Below the pieces are notes generated by a model, which saw only the letters and a list, made by a program, of their open reading frames with translations, made no database searches and was not told the DNA's origin. A stretch of 49,768 nucleotides of DNA, from assembly GCA_007679095.1 (NCBI GenBank), contig VEFU01000033.1, forward strand, positions 1 to 49,768, written 5' to 3'. The translations under genes and the position numbers were made by a program. Origin of the DNA: Paenibacillus bovis (lineage in GTDB: Bacteria > Bacillota > Bacilli > Bacillales > Bacillaceae_C). Each line of letters begins with the position of its first letter. Within the stretch, counting starts at the first letter, position 1. This document shows positions 42,941-49,768 of this stretch, piece by piece.

Positions 42941-43607
42941 GTGATTCCCTCCAGTTTTTCACGATCGATTGAAATAATTTTAGACCGTCTGCACTTCCTA
43001 ATAGACTATCAACTGCTCTTTCCGGATGTGGCATCATGCCAAGCACATTACCTTTTTCATTCGTAATACCAGCGATATTCGCAACACTTCCATTAGGATT
43101 GTCTGTGTATGTGAAAACAATTTGATTGTTCGCCTCTAAACGTTGAAGTGTTTCATCATCACAGTAATAATTTCCTTCTCCATGTGCAATTGGAATCCGA
43201 ATCACATCATCGTCATTAAATTCAGAAGTGAACATTGTCTTGTTATTTTCAACCTTTAATTCCACTGTTCGACAAATGAATTGTAAACTTTCATTCCTTC
43301 TCATCGCACCTGGTAGTAGACCAGACTCTAGTAAAATCTGAAATCCGTTACATACACCTAATACAGGTTTTCCAGCCTCTGCTGCTTTTACTACTTCTTG
43401 CATTACATTGGAAAAACGAGCAATTGCTCCAGTGCGTAAGTAGTCACCGTATGAAAAACCACCCGGTAATAGAATTCCATCATATTCGTCTAAGCTATCA
43501 GCATCATGTCTTACATACTCTACCTCTTGACCAAGCTCATCATTGATTGCATGGAACATGTCTAAATCACAGTTAGAACCTGGAAAAACGATAACGGCGA
43601 ACTTCAC
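42924..43607 (-). CDS. purQ: FGAM synthase glutaminase subunit PurQ
   Basis: Class I glutamine amidotransferase that feeds ammonia to PurL. The 227-residue protein shows [38 protein letters not shown] and the nucleophile Cys in [15 protein letters not shown]. The C-terminal catalytic pair is [10 protein letters not shown] (His, Glu). Start overlaps the purS stop by four bases (ATGA-type). Confidence 0.95.
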   Translation of the reverse strand: MKFAVIVFPGSNCDLDMFHAINDELGQEVEYVRHDADSLDEYDGILLPGGFSYGDYLRTGAIARFSNVMQEVVKAAEAGKPVLGVCNGFQILLESGLLPGAMRRNESLQFICRTVELKVENNKTMFTSEFNDDDVIRIPIAHGEGNYYCDDETLQRLEANNQIVFTYTDNPNGSVANIAGITNEKGNVLGMMPHPERAVDSLLGSADGLKLFQSIVKNWRESHVVNA

Positions 43608-43858
43608 TGTGCAACACTCTCCTCAATCTCATATCGATAATCTTCAATCACTGGATTTGCAAGAAGACGAGTACATACCTCATTAATAACTTCATCTATA
43701 TCACGCTCTGTTTTTTCAATTGTTAGTTCCATATATTTTCCGATACGTACGTCCGTTACATCTAAATAGTCCATACTATGAAGTGCACCTTTTACTGCTG
43801 CCCCTTGTGGATCTAATACGCTCTCTCTTAATGTTACATATACTTTTACTTTATACAT
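43604..43858 (-). CDS. purS: FGAM synthase subunit PurS
   Basis: Small dimeric subunit that bridges PurL and PurQ in Gram-positive bacteria. The 84 residues include [20 protein letters not shown] and [12 protein letters not shown], both typical of the family. ATG start; it overlaps purC by eight bases and purQ by four. Confidence 0.94.
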   Translation of the reverse strand: MYKVKVYVTLRESVLDPQGAAVKGALHSMDYLDVTDVRIGKYMELTIEKTERDIDEVINEVCTRLLANPVIEDYRYEIEESVAQ

Positions 43859-44573
43859 GTGAAAATTCTCCTCCTAGACGGTTTAATATTTCTTTATATA
43901 CAAGTGTTAAATCTCCTAAATCTTTACGAAAAACATCTTTATCTAACTTCTGATTTGTATTTACGTCCCACAGACGACATGTATCAGGAGAGATTTCATC
44001 CGCTAATATGATTTCATTAGAGGCAGTTTTTCCAAACTCTAGTTTAAAATCTACTAACCGAATCCCGATTTCTAAAAATAGCTGTGAAAGTACTTCATTG
44101 ATTTTTAAAGCTTTCTCTTTAAGTAGTGCTACTTCATCGAGACTAGCAATCTCTAAAGCTTCTATATGATCTTCCGTTAATAACGGATCGCCCAGTTCAT
44201 CATTTTTATAATAGAATTCGACTATGGGCTTATTGAGTACTGCTCCTTCTTCTAAGCCAAGTCTTCCCGCAAAACTACCTGCAACAATGTTTCTTGTCAC
44301 TACTTCTAACGGAATGATGGAAACCTCTCTCACTAATTGCTCATTGCTTGAGATTCTTTCGATAAAATGACTTTCGATCTCTTTACTCTTTAAGAGTGAA
44401 AAAATACGAGTGGATATTTCGTTGTTCAAAATACCCTTACCGATTATTTCCGACTTCTTTTTTCCGTTAAAAGCAGTGGCAGAATCCTTGTATTCTATCC
44501 ATAAAACACCTGATTCATTTGTCCGATACACTCTTTTAGCCTTACCTTCATACAACACCCCTTGCTTCTCCAT
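43851..44573 (-). CDS. purC: SAICAR synthase PurC
   Basis: Adds aspartate to CAIR with ATP, giving SAICAR. The 240-residue protein begins MEKQGVLYEGKAKRVYRTNE (glycine-rich ATP loop) and has KDSATAFNGKKKSEI, VEVVTRNIVAGSFAGRLG-like IPLEVVTRNIVAGSF, LVDFKLEFGK and LADEISPDTCRLWD. ATG behind GGGGGAATAGG. It follows purB by 28 bp. Confidence 0.95.
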   Translation of the reverse strand: MEKQGVLYEGKAKRVYRTNESGVLWIEYKDSATAFNGKKKSEIIGKGILNNEISTRIFSLLKSKEIESHFIERISSNEQLVREVSIIPLEVVTRNIVAGSFAGRLGLEEGAVLNKPIVEFYYKNDELGDPLLTEDHIEALEIASLDEVALLKEKALKINEVLSQLFLEIGIRLVDFKLEFGKTASNEIILADEISPDTCRLWDVNTNQKLDKDVFRKDLGDLTLVYKEILNRLGGEFSHV

Positions 44574-44601
44574 CCTATTCCCCCTTTTGTAGTATTCCGC
44601 T

Positions 44602-45900
44602 TTAATCGTTAAGTCCTAATCGTTCAAAGATTGTGTCTACATGTTTCAGATGGTAGTTATAATCAAAACAATCTGCTATTTCTTCTGCAGTTAACTTACT
44701 TTGAATTGTTGGATCAGCTTCAATCAACTGTCTAAAATGCACCTGTTTCTCCCAAGCTTCCATCGCTTTTGGTTGAACAGTATCATATGCTTCTTCACGA
44801 ACCATTCCTTTATCAATTAGCGCTAACAGTACTCGCTGAGAATAGATAAGGCCTAGTGTTCTATCCATATTGCGTTTCATATTCTCCGGGAAAACAGTTA
44901 AGTTTTTCACGATATTAGCAAAGCGATTTAACATATAATTCAATGCAATCGTTGCGTCAGGCAAAATAATGCGTTCTGCAGATGAATGAGAAATATCTCT
45001 TTCATGCCATAATGGAACATTTTCATAGGCAGTCATCATGTATCCACGGATAACTCTTGCTAAACCGGTCATATTTTCTGAGCCAATTGGGTTTCGTTTA
45101 TGTGGCATGGCAGAAGATCCTTTTTGCCCCTTCGAAAAGAACTCTTCTACTTCACGCGTTTCACTTTTTTGCAGACCACGAATTTCCACTGCAAATTTCT
45201 CAATGGAGGTAGCAATTAAGGAAATTGCCGCCAAATAATGCGCATGACGATCTCTTTGTAAAGTTTGGGTTGAAATTGGGGCTGGTTGTATCCCTAGTTT
45301 TTCACATACATACTGTTCAACAAATGGATTAATATTTGCATACGTTCCTACTGCACCTGATAATTTCCCAAACTCTACTCCAGCGGCTGCTTGTTTAAAT
45401 CGTTCTAAATTACGTTTCATTTCTTCATACCATAATCCGAGCTTCAAACCGAAAGTTGTTGGTTCTGCATGAACACCATGTGTTCTTCCCATCATGACGG
45501 TATATTTATGTTGCTTCGCTTTCTCTCCAAGAATCGCGATGAAGTTTTCAATATCTTGTAAGAGAATCTCATTTGCTTGCTTTAACAAATAGGACAAAGC
45601 TGTATCTACAACATCTGTTGAAGTAAGACCATAATGGACCCATTTTCTTTCTTCACCTAGTGATTCTGAGACCGCTCTAGTAAAAGCAACAACATCATGA
45701 CGTGTTTCTTCTTCAATTTCATGAATTCTATTAATATCAAATGTTGCTCGTTCTCTAATTTTTGCTACATCATCTTTCGGTATATCACCTAGCTCCGCCC
45801 ATGCTTCACAAGCTAAAATTTCAACTTCTAACCATGCTTTATAACGATTTTCTTCCGTCCATATTGCACCCATTTCTGGTCGTGTATAGCGCTCTATCAT
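44602..45900 (-). CDS. purB: Adenylosuccinate lyase PurB
   Basis: Splits fumarate from SAICAR and from adenylosuccinate. The 432-residue protein of the fumarase/aspartase superfamily shows [46 protein letters not shown] and the signature loop [20 protein letters not shown] with the catalytic Ser. ATG behind CGGAGGAAA. It sits between purK and purC. Confidence 0.95.
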   Translation of the reverse strand: MIERYTRPEMGAIWTEENRYKAWLEVEILACEAWAELGDIPKDDVAKIRERATFDINRIHEIEEETRHDVVAFTRAVSESLGEERKWVHYGLTSTDVVDTALSYLLKQANEILLQDIENFIAILGEKAKQHKYTVMMGRTHGVHAEPTTFGLKLGLWYEEMKRNLERFKQAAAGVEFGKLSGAVGTYANINPFVEQYVCEKLGIQPAPISTQTLQRDRHAHYLAAISLIATSIEKFAVEIRGLQKSETREVEEFFSKGQKGSSAMPHKRNPIGSENMTGLARVIRGYMMTAYENVPLWHERDISHSSAERIILPDATIALNYMLNRFANIVKNLTVFPENMKRNMDRTLGLIYSQRVLLALIDKGMVREEAYDTVQPKAMEAWEKQVHFRQLIEADPTIQSKLTAEEIADCFDYNYHLKHVDTIFERLGLND

Positions 45901-45918
45901 GTGAGATTTCCTCCGATT

Positions 45919-47031
45919 CTAGTTCCAAATGTGGTGATCATTTAATTGTAATAGAGTTGCTTCTATATCATCTGTTAACACGGTAATATGTCCCATTTTC
46001 CTTTGATATTTAGCTTCTTGTTTTCCATATAAATGAATGGACCATTCAGAAACGTAGGGTATATGGTTTATAATTTCATTTACATGTTGTCCTAATATAT
46101 TTACCATTATTACTGGCTTTAGTAATGTTGGTTTTTTCAATGGCCAATTGCACACAGCTCGTATATGTTGGTCAAACTGTGAAAAATCACAAGCTTCAAT
46201 GGAATAGTGCCCCGAATTATGTGGTCTTGGAGCTAATTCATTCACATATATTTCTCCATTTTTTGTTACGAACATTTCAACTGCTAATGTTCCTACTAGT
46301 TGAACATGTAGTGCAATCTTTTTTGCTAATTCATAGGCAGCCAATTCAATTGATTCGGATATTCTTGCAGGCACAATTGTTTGATGAAGAATATTATCCT
46401 GATGAATGTTTTCACCAACAGGGAAACATTCCATATCACCATTTTCGTTTCTGGTTACAATAACGGAAATCTCCTTCTCAAACTCTAACCAAGATTCAAG
46501 AACACAAGGACCATTTGCTAAAAGTTTCCTTGCTTCTTCTATGTCTGACTGACTTCTAATTACTCGTTGCCCTTTGCCATCGTATCCCCCACGGCTCGTT
46601 TTCAATACACATGGGTAATCAAGTTTTTCTATCCCTTTTTCAATTTCATCTACGGAGCGAATGATTTCAAAAGGAGCTAGCTTTACTCCAGAAGCATGTA
46701 ATGTATTTTTTTCAGTTATCCGATCTTGTGTAATCCGAATAATCTCGGCTCCTTGTGGAATATGTGCTTTCTCAGCTAATGCTTTTAGTGCTTCATAGTC
46801 TATATTTTCAAATTCATATGTAATGACATCACTTTTTTCGGCTAATAATGCTAATGCTTCATGGTCATCATAGGATGCAACGATTTCTTCATCAGCTACT
46901 TGACCAGCGGGAGAGTTGGATGTTGGTTCTAGCACAATGACATTAAACCCTGAAGCTTTTGCGGATAATGTCATCATTCTCCCTAATTGACCACCGCCGA
47001 TAATGCCGATTGTTTGACCGGGCTTTATCAT
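45919..47031 (-). CDS. purK: N5-carboxyaminoimidazole ribonucleotide synthase PurK
   Basis: ATP-grasp enzyme that carboxylates AIR with bicarbonate to N5-CAIR, the substrate of PurE. It shows GQTIGIIGGGQLGRMMTLSA, VITYEFENIDYEAL, YPCVLKTSRGGYDGKGQRVI (ATP lid), EKEISVIVTRN and VNELAPRPHNSGHYSIEAC. The ATG at 47031 gives 370 residues and stands 4 bases past the purE stop codon. An in-frame GTG at 47052 (377 residues) would overlap purE by 17 bases. Neither has a strong ribosome binding site, so the start is uncertain. Confidence 0.93.
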   Translation of the reverse strand: MIKPGQTIGIIGGGQLGRMMTLSAKASGFNVIVLEPTSNSPAGQVADEEIVASYDDHEALALLAEKSDVITYEFENIDYEALKALAEKAHIPQGAEIIRITQDRITEKNTLHASGVKLAPFEIIRSVDEIEKGIEKLDYPCVLKTSRGGYDGKGQRVIRSQSDIEEARKLLANGPCVLESWLEFEKEISVIVTRNENGDMECFPVGENIHQDNILHQTIVPARISESIELAAYELAKKIALHVQLVGTLAVEMFVTKNGEIYVNELAPRPHNSGHYSIEACDFSQFDQHIRAVCNWPLKKPTLLKPVIMVNILGQHVNEIINHIPYVSEWSIHLYGKQEAKYQRKMGHITVLTDDIEATLLQLNDHHIWN

Positions 47032-47035
47032 GTTA

Positions 47036-47524
47036 TTAGACAAGTTGATCACTGCTTTCTAACACTTTTTCCTTAATGTCGGTTCTTCTAGCTTCTAAGC
47101 GTTCCGCAATTTCTTCCTGATGAGTACTTAATATTTGAGCAGCTAGCAATCCTGCATTTACGGCCCCTGCTTTTCCAATTGCAACAGTTGCTACAGGAAC
47201 TCCACCAGGCATTTGTACGATGGATAGTAATGAATCTAAGCCTTTTAATGATTTAGATTCAATTGGTACTCCGATTACTGGAAGAGTTGTTTTAGCAGCT
47301 ACCATACCAGGAAGGTGTGCAGCTCCGCCAGCGCCTGCAATAATTACTTTCAATCCACGCTCTTTCGCTGTTTCTGCATACTCAAACATCAAATCTGGTG
47401 TTCGATGTGCTGAGACAACTTTCTTTTCATATGAAACTTCTAATTCATCCAATATTCCACATGCATTTTTCATCGTTTCCCAATCTGAAGTACTTCCCAT
47501 AATGATTCCAACTTCGGCCTTCAT
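47036..47524 (-). CDS. purE: N5-CAIR mutase PurE
   Basis: Converts N5-CAIR to CAIR; first gene of the purine operon. The 162 residues equal B. subtilis PurE. It shows [63 protein letters not shown] and [19 protein letters not shown]. The ATG at 47524 follows GCGGAGG at 6 bases. The frame is open far upstream, but that part is the riboswitch leader and not protein. Confidence 0.95.
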   Translation of the reverse strand: MKAEVGIIMGSTSDWETMKNACGILDELEVSYEKKVVSAHRTPDLMFEYAETAKERGLKVIIAGAGGAAHLPGMVAAKTTLPVIGVPIESKSLKGLDSLLSIVQMPGGVPVATVAIGKAGAVNAGLLAAQILSTHQEEIAERLEARRTDIKEKVLESSDQLV

Positions 47525-47554
47525 TTTCATCCTCCGCTCATCATCTAATAAAAT

Positions 47555-47606
47555 AAAAAATCCCAGATAGCCAGCTTTCTTTATCAGAAAGCAGGATATC
47601 TGGGAT
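47555..47606 (-). terminator. Riboswitch-controlled terminator in the pur leader
   Basis: Minus strand: ATCCCAGATA pairs with TATCTGGGAT, and inside it CTTTCT pairs with AGAAAG, giving a long stem with a small internal loop, then TTTTTT. It lies between the guanine aptamer and purE and would stop transcription when guanine is bound. Confidence 0.88.
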
Positions 47607-47656
47607 AAAATATACATACTTAAATAAGCATAAAAATGCTTCCCAAAATCTACTTT

Positions 47657-47724
47657 CCTCATAGTCCAATTATTTACGGCAATTGGGTAGAAACTTATGG
47701 GCCATATTCCCATGATATACGAGG
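47657..47724 (-). ncRNA. Guanine (purine) riboswitch aptamer of the pur operon
   Basis: The minus strand carries the purine aptamer core in order: P1 CCTC, the GTATAT segment, P2 ATGGGAATATGGCCCAT, the junction AGTTTCTACC, P3 CAATTGCCGTAAATAATTG and the closing GGACTATGAGG. The C in GACTATG, where adenine riboswitches have U, marks guanine specificity; a deoxyguanosine type is less likely. The P3 loop GCCGTAAA and P2 loop ATATGGC-type bases give the usual loop-loop contact. It controls the terminator downstream. B. subtilis has the same arrangement before purE. Confidence 0.93.
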
Positions 47725-47734
47725 TAACAACTTC

Positions 47735-47763
47735 ATTTTAACAAAAGATACGAGAGAATACAA
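47735..47763 (-). promoter_or_regulatory. Promoter of the purine operon
   Basis: Minus strand: -35 TTGTAT (47758-47763), 17-base spacer, -10 TAAAAT (47735-47740). It lies directly upstream of the riboswitch and directly downstream of the PurR operator. Confidence 0.7.
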
Positions 47764-47769
47764 TCTAAA

Positions 47770-47810
47770 AATCGAACATTTTGTTTTCGTTAAATTTTAA
47801 TGTTCGTGTT
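47770..47810 (-). promoter_or_regulatory. PurR operator: two inverted PurBoxes
   Basis: On the minus strand CGAACATT (47799-47806) and AATGTTCG (47773-47780) form a perfect inverted pair 18 bases apart in AT-rich sequence. B. subtilis PurR binds such paired PurBoxes (CGAACATT core), and PRPP releases it. Their place just upstream of the -35 box matches the B. subtilis pur operon. Confidence 0.82.
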
Positions 47811-47998
47811 TAGCTATCCTTTATCCCCTGAAAAATGATTTTTTGGGTAATTGGTGTATATTTTATTTCACCATTTACTTTTTCTTCTTTAAATATTGGT
47901 TTCTCCATTCTTCTGACTGGTCGATATCCCTCCTTCTCCATTCTTTGCAAACAATCGCTAATTGATTCATTTTCCAACACTTCAAACTCTTTCTTCAT
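47810..47998 (-). CDS. yebG: NETI-motif protein YebG
   Basis: A 62-residue protein of unknown function of the YebG family, named for an NETI motif, which reads NESI here (residues 10-13). It is charged and probably cytosolic, with [20 protein letters not shown] in the middle. The start overlaps the yebE stop by four bases (ATGA). It lies between yebE and the pur operator, the B. subtilis order; no terminator separates it from the pur promoter. Confidence 0.82.
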   Translation of the reverse strand: MKKEFEVLENESISDCLQRMEKEGYRPVRRMEKPIFKEEKVNGEIKYTPITQKIIFQGIKDS

Positions 47999-48537
47999 CG
48001 ATTCAACTTACCTTTCTTCACAGCCTTCACCCAGAAACCTCCATAAATCGCTTTTGGTTCATAGGCAATAATGAAAGACTTCGGATCAAGCTCCTTAATT
48101 CGTTGATATAGTTTTAACTCCATCTTCCTTGGAGTTAACACTTGCAGTGCCATACGATCCCCTTCCAACCCACTTGCAGCCCAACTTGTAACACCATAAC
48201 CATCTGCACGCAATTGTTTAGGAAGGTCTTTATCATATTCTTTCGTAATCACATTTACGGTAATATACCCAAGAGCAAGCTTCTCCTCGATTTTCGTTCC
48301 TACTAACACACCTACGCCATAACCAACTGCATAAGCAATTACGTTCTGAATCTCGTTCAGATTATCTAATACAAGCCCAAGACCCACAACATAAATCACA
48401 ATTTCAATCATACTAATAAACGCAGCAAAATATCGATACCCTTTCAACGTCAAAATCATCCGTATCGTAAAAAAGGAAACATACACGACATTAATAATAA
48501 AAATAATTGCTACCATCACCAAGGTGTTCTCTAACAT
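47995..48537 (-). CDS. yebE: DUF2179 membrane protein YebE
   Basis: A 180-residue membrane protein of the DUF2179/DUF5698 (YebE) family, function unknown. Three hydrophobic segments (about 8-27, 35-57 and 63-82) precede a cytosolic C-terminal domain with [20 protein letters not shown] and [20 protein letters not shown]. The ATG start follows TTGGAGGC. TATAAT at 48570-48575 (minus strand) is a likely -10 box. It forms an overlapping pair with yebG. Confidence 0.88.
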   Translation of the reverse strand: MLENTLVMVAIIFIINVVYVSFFTIRMILTLKGYRYFAAFISMIEIVIYVVGLGLVLDNLNEIQNVIAYAVGYGVGVLVGTKIEEKLALGYITVNVITKEYDKDLPKQLRADGYGVTSWAASGLEGDRMALQVLTPRKMELKLYQRIKELDPKSFIIAYEPKAIYGGFWVKAVKKGKLNR

Positions 48538-48783
48538 GAATGAGCCTCCAATAAAATTGTCTATTTATTATTATAACCATAATGACTCGCCATAAAGCAA
48601 AGCATCCATATTCCTTTACCCTTTATGAGGGGGAGGTAATCATTGGGATGTGAGTGTAGGGTGTTGGTTGGAACCTATGGAAAATTGGATACATTTGTTT
48701 CCAACCAAAACAGCTGACAAAGCGATTCGGGTACTTGGAGAGTGCGGCTCGTTTCTTGGGGGAAGTGGGAGAATGGGAGAATG

Positions 48784-48900
48784 AATTGCTGTTGGATGAT
48801 GTCTTGTCCCTTGGGGGAAGTGGGGGAATGGATTGCTGTTGGATGATGTCTTGTCCCTTGGGGGAAGTGGGGGAATGGATTGCTGTTGGATGGATGATGA
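48784..48900 (+). repeat. 47-bp tandem repeat
   Basis: Two nearly perfect copies of a 47-bp unit (ATTGCTGTTGGATGATGTC, then TTGTCCCTTGGGGGAAGTGG, then GGGAATGG) start at 48785 and 48832. A partial third starts at 48879, and a weaker partial copy precedes them near 48751. The high identity points to recent duplication. Confidence 0.85.
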
Positions 48901-48930
48901 TTTTACTTACTTAGAGAGAGTGGTTGAAAG

Positions 48931-49664
48931 TGATTACCTTTATGTGAGATTTTTAGTTTTTGGGGAATGAGATGTGGATTCTGATTACCTTTCGGAGAGA
49001 TTTTTTTCTTTTTGGTAATCAGATGATCAATCTGATTACCTTTCTGAGGGATTTCTCTCTTTTGGGGAATCAGATGATGGAGCTGATTACCTTTTGAAGG
49101 GATATTTGGGTTTTATAGAATCAGATGTGGGATTTGATTATCCTCTAGAGAGATTTTTCTATTTTGGGGAAGCAGATGATCGGTTTGATTCCCTACGGAT
49201 GAGATTTTTCTTCTTTTGGGAATCATACAGTGTCTTTGATTCCCTTCCTGGGGGTTATTCTCTCCTTATGGGAATCATACAGTGTCTTTGATTCCCTTCC
49301 TGGGGCTTATTCTCTCCTTATGGGAATCATACTGTGACTTTGATTCCCTTCTTGAAGGGTTTACTCTCTTTTCGGGAATCATAAGACCGCTTAGATTTGC
49401 TTCTGATGGATATTTCTTTTTTTGAGGGAACCATGCTTTATTTGTTTTTGTGTTTTAGCTTGATAAGGACTGTAATTTAACATTTTTCTTAATCATGATA
49501 TCTATTTGAAGTGAATAGTTACCTAATTTTCATATTCCTTTTCATTTGGGATTTAATCAGTCTCAATAGTGACCTCTCTTGTCTTTTTTATTATTTTTGG
49601 GCACTATTCCCTCTGAATAGATACCTTAATTCAATTTTCCCATTAATTCGGGCTTTATTATAAT
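48931..49664. repeat. 51-52-bp tandem hairpin array B
   Basis: Units begin with TGATTACC, TGATTCCC or related strings at 48931, 48982, 49033, 49084, 49135, 49186, 49237, 49289, 49341 and 49393, steps of 51 or 52 bp. After an offset they resume at 49461, 49512, 49563 and 49614, again 51 bp apart. Each junction forms an inverted repeat, for example GGTAATCAGA/TCTGATTACC near 49014-49040 and GGGAATCA/TGATTCCC in the later units. The linker is T-rich (GAGATTTTTCTTCTTTT). The stem changed on both sides together (TAATCA/TGATTA to GAATCA/TGATTC). Non-coding: the step from 51 to 52 breaks any frame. Confidence 0.88.
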
Positions 49665-49696
49665 ACTGCTTTTCTTTATTCCTCTTAAAAAAACAC

Positions 49697-49726
49697 AAAA
49701 AAAGCCACCTTCCTCAGAAGATGACT
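49697..49726 (-). terminator. Terminator of the rRNA operon
   Basis: Minus strand: AGTCATCTTC pairs with GAAGGTGGCT (with G-U pairs) around a 4-base loop, followed by seven Ts. It lies 7 bases past the 3' end of the 5S rRNA. Confidence 0.88.
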
Positions 49727-49733
49727 TTCATTT

Positions 49734-49768
49734 GCCTGGCAACGTCCTACTCTCACAAGGGCGAACCC
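49734..49768 (-). rRNA. rrf: 5S ribosomal RNA, 3' end (partial)
   Basis: Only the last 35 bases are in the window. On the minus strand they read CCCTTGTGAGAGTAGGACG and end TTGCCAGGC, the conserved 3' part of Bacillaceae 5S rRNA, where GAGAGTAGGACG is diagnostic. The remaining 80 or so bases and presumably 23S and 16S rRNA lie to the right. The mature 3' end is placed at 49734 by the closing helix sequence. Confidence 0.9.

Larger units (their letters stand above)
48538..49696. other. Gene-free 1.16-kb region between yebE and 5S rRNA
   Basis: No gene is called. Next to yebE is its promoter. Bases 48600-48780 are G-rich and hold a 10-bp inverted repeat (48664-48673 and 48699-48708). Bases 48784-48900 hold a 47-bp tandem repeat. 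Bases 48931-49664 hold hairpin array B. The rest is AT-rich. Confidence 0.7.

Noticed and set aside
48721-48900. G-quadruplex in the G-rich spacer left of array B
   Set aside because: G runs occur in twos or threes with longer gaps; four runs with loops of seven or fewer bases were not found.
49094-49291. Open reading frame with 17-residue repeats in array B
   Set aside because: The repeats follow from the 51-bp period. The step changes to 52 bp at 49289, which breaks the frame, and conservation follows the stem arms and not codons.

Overview
The window is a chromosomal segment of a low-GC Gram-positive bacterium of the family Bacillaceae, probably close to Oceanobacillus, Virgibacillus or Ornithinibacillus. 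The evidence is the AT-rich sequence, strong AGGAGG-type ribosome binding sites, frequent TTG and GTG starts, and gene order. The block yebE-yebG-purEKBCSQLFMNHD-yerA-yerB-yerC-pcrB-pcrA-ligA-camS-gatCAB matches the Bacillus subtilis order. The genus is an inference. No protein search was run; family names come from motifs and remembered family features.

Layout, left to right. Bases 1-828 hold no gene, only degenerate, apparently nested copies of a dispersed Bacillaceae repeat. Next come a Gfo/Idh/MocA oxidoreductase and a GbsR-type repressor divergent from the opuA glycine betaine transporter operon. These are followed by a DUF2339 membrane protein, a Fur-box-controlled siderophore-binding lipoprotein, a ThuA-like protein and diacylglycerol kinase dgkB. 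From 10.6 to 21.5 kb is an accessory stretch that separates dgkB from gatB, which are neighbours in B. subtilis. It holds a four-gene ECF sigma operon with overlapping reading frames, a D-alanyl-D-alanine carboxypeptidase, a 52-bp tandem hairpin array, an endonuclease-fold protein, a MacB-like ABC exporter, an arylamine N-acetyltransferase, a thioredoxin-fold protein and two tandem paralogous membrane-anchored proteins. From 21.5 to 31 kb the minus strand carries gatCAB, camS, ligA, pcrA and pcrB. Then come yerC, yerB and yerA, and the complete 12-gene purine operon under a PurR operator, a promoter and a guanine riboswitch with a terminator. yebG and yebE follow. The last 1.2 kb holds a second, 51-52-bp period hairpin array and the 3' end of a 5S rRNA with its terminator, so an rRNA operon enters from the right.

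How the parts work together. The pur operon converts PRPP to IMP and is shut off by guanine (riboswitch) and, by family knowledge, by PurR. gatCAB, ligA and pcrA are housekeeping genes. The opuA/gbsR pair serves osmoprotection, as expected of a halotolerant organism. In the accessory stretch, the sequence TGTAG(G/T)-N17/18-CGTCTA lies at a promoter-like distance in front of the sigma operon, the carboxypeptidase and the ABC exporter. It resembles the B. subtilis SigX promoter, so these may form one local cell-envelope stress regulon.

The least explained objects are the two hairpin arrays (about 14840-15332 and 48931-49664). They differ in sequence but share a 51-52-bp period, one inverted repeat per unit, a pyrimidine-rich linker and paired changes in the stem arms.
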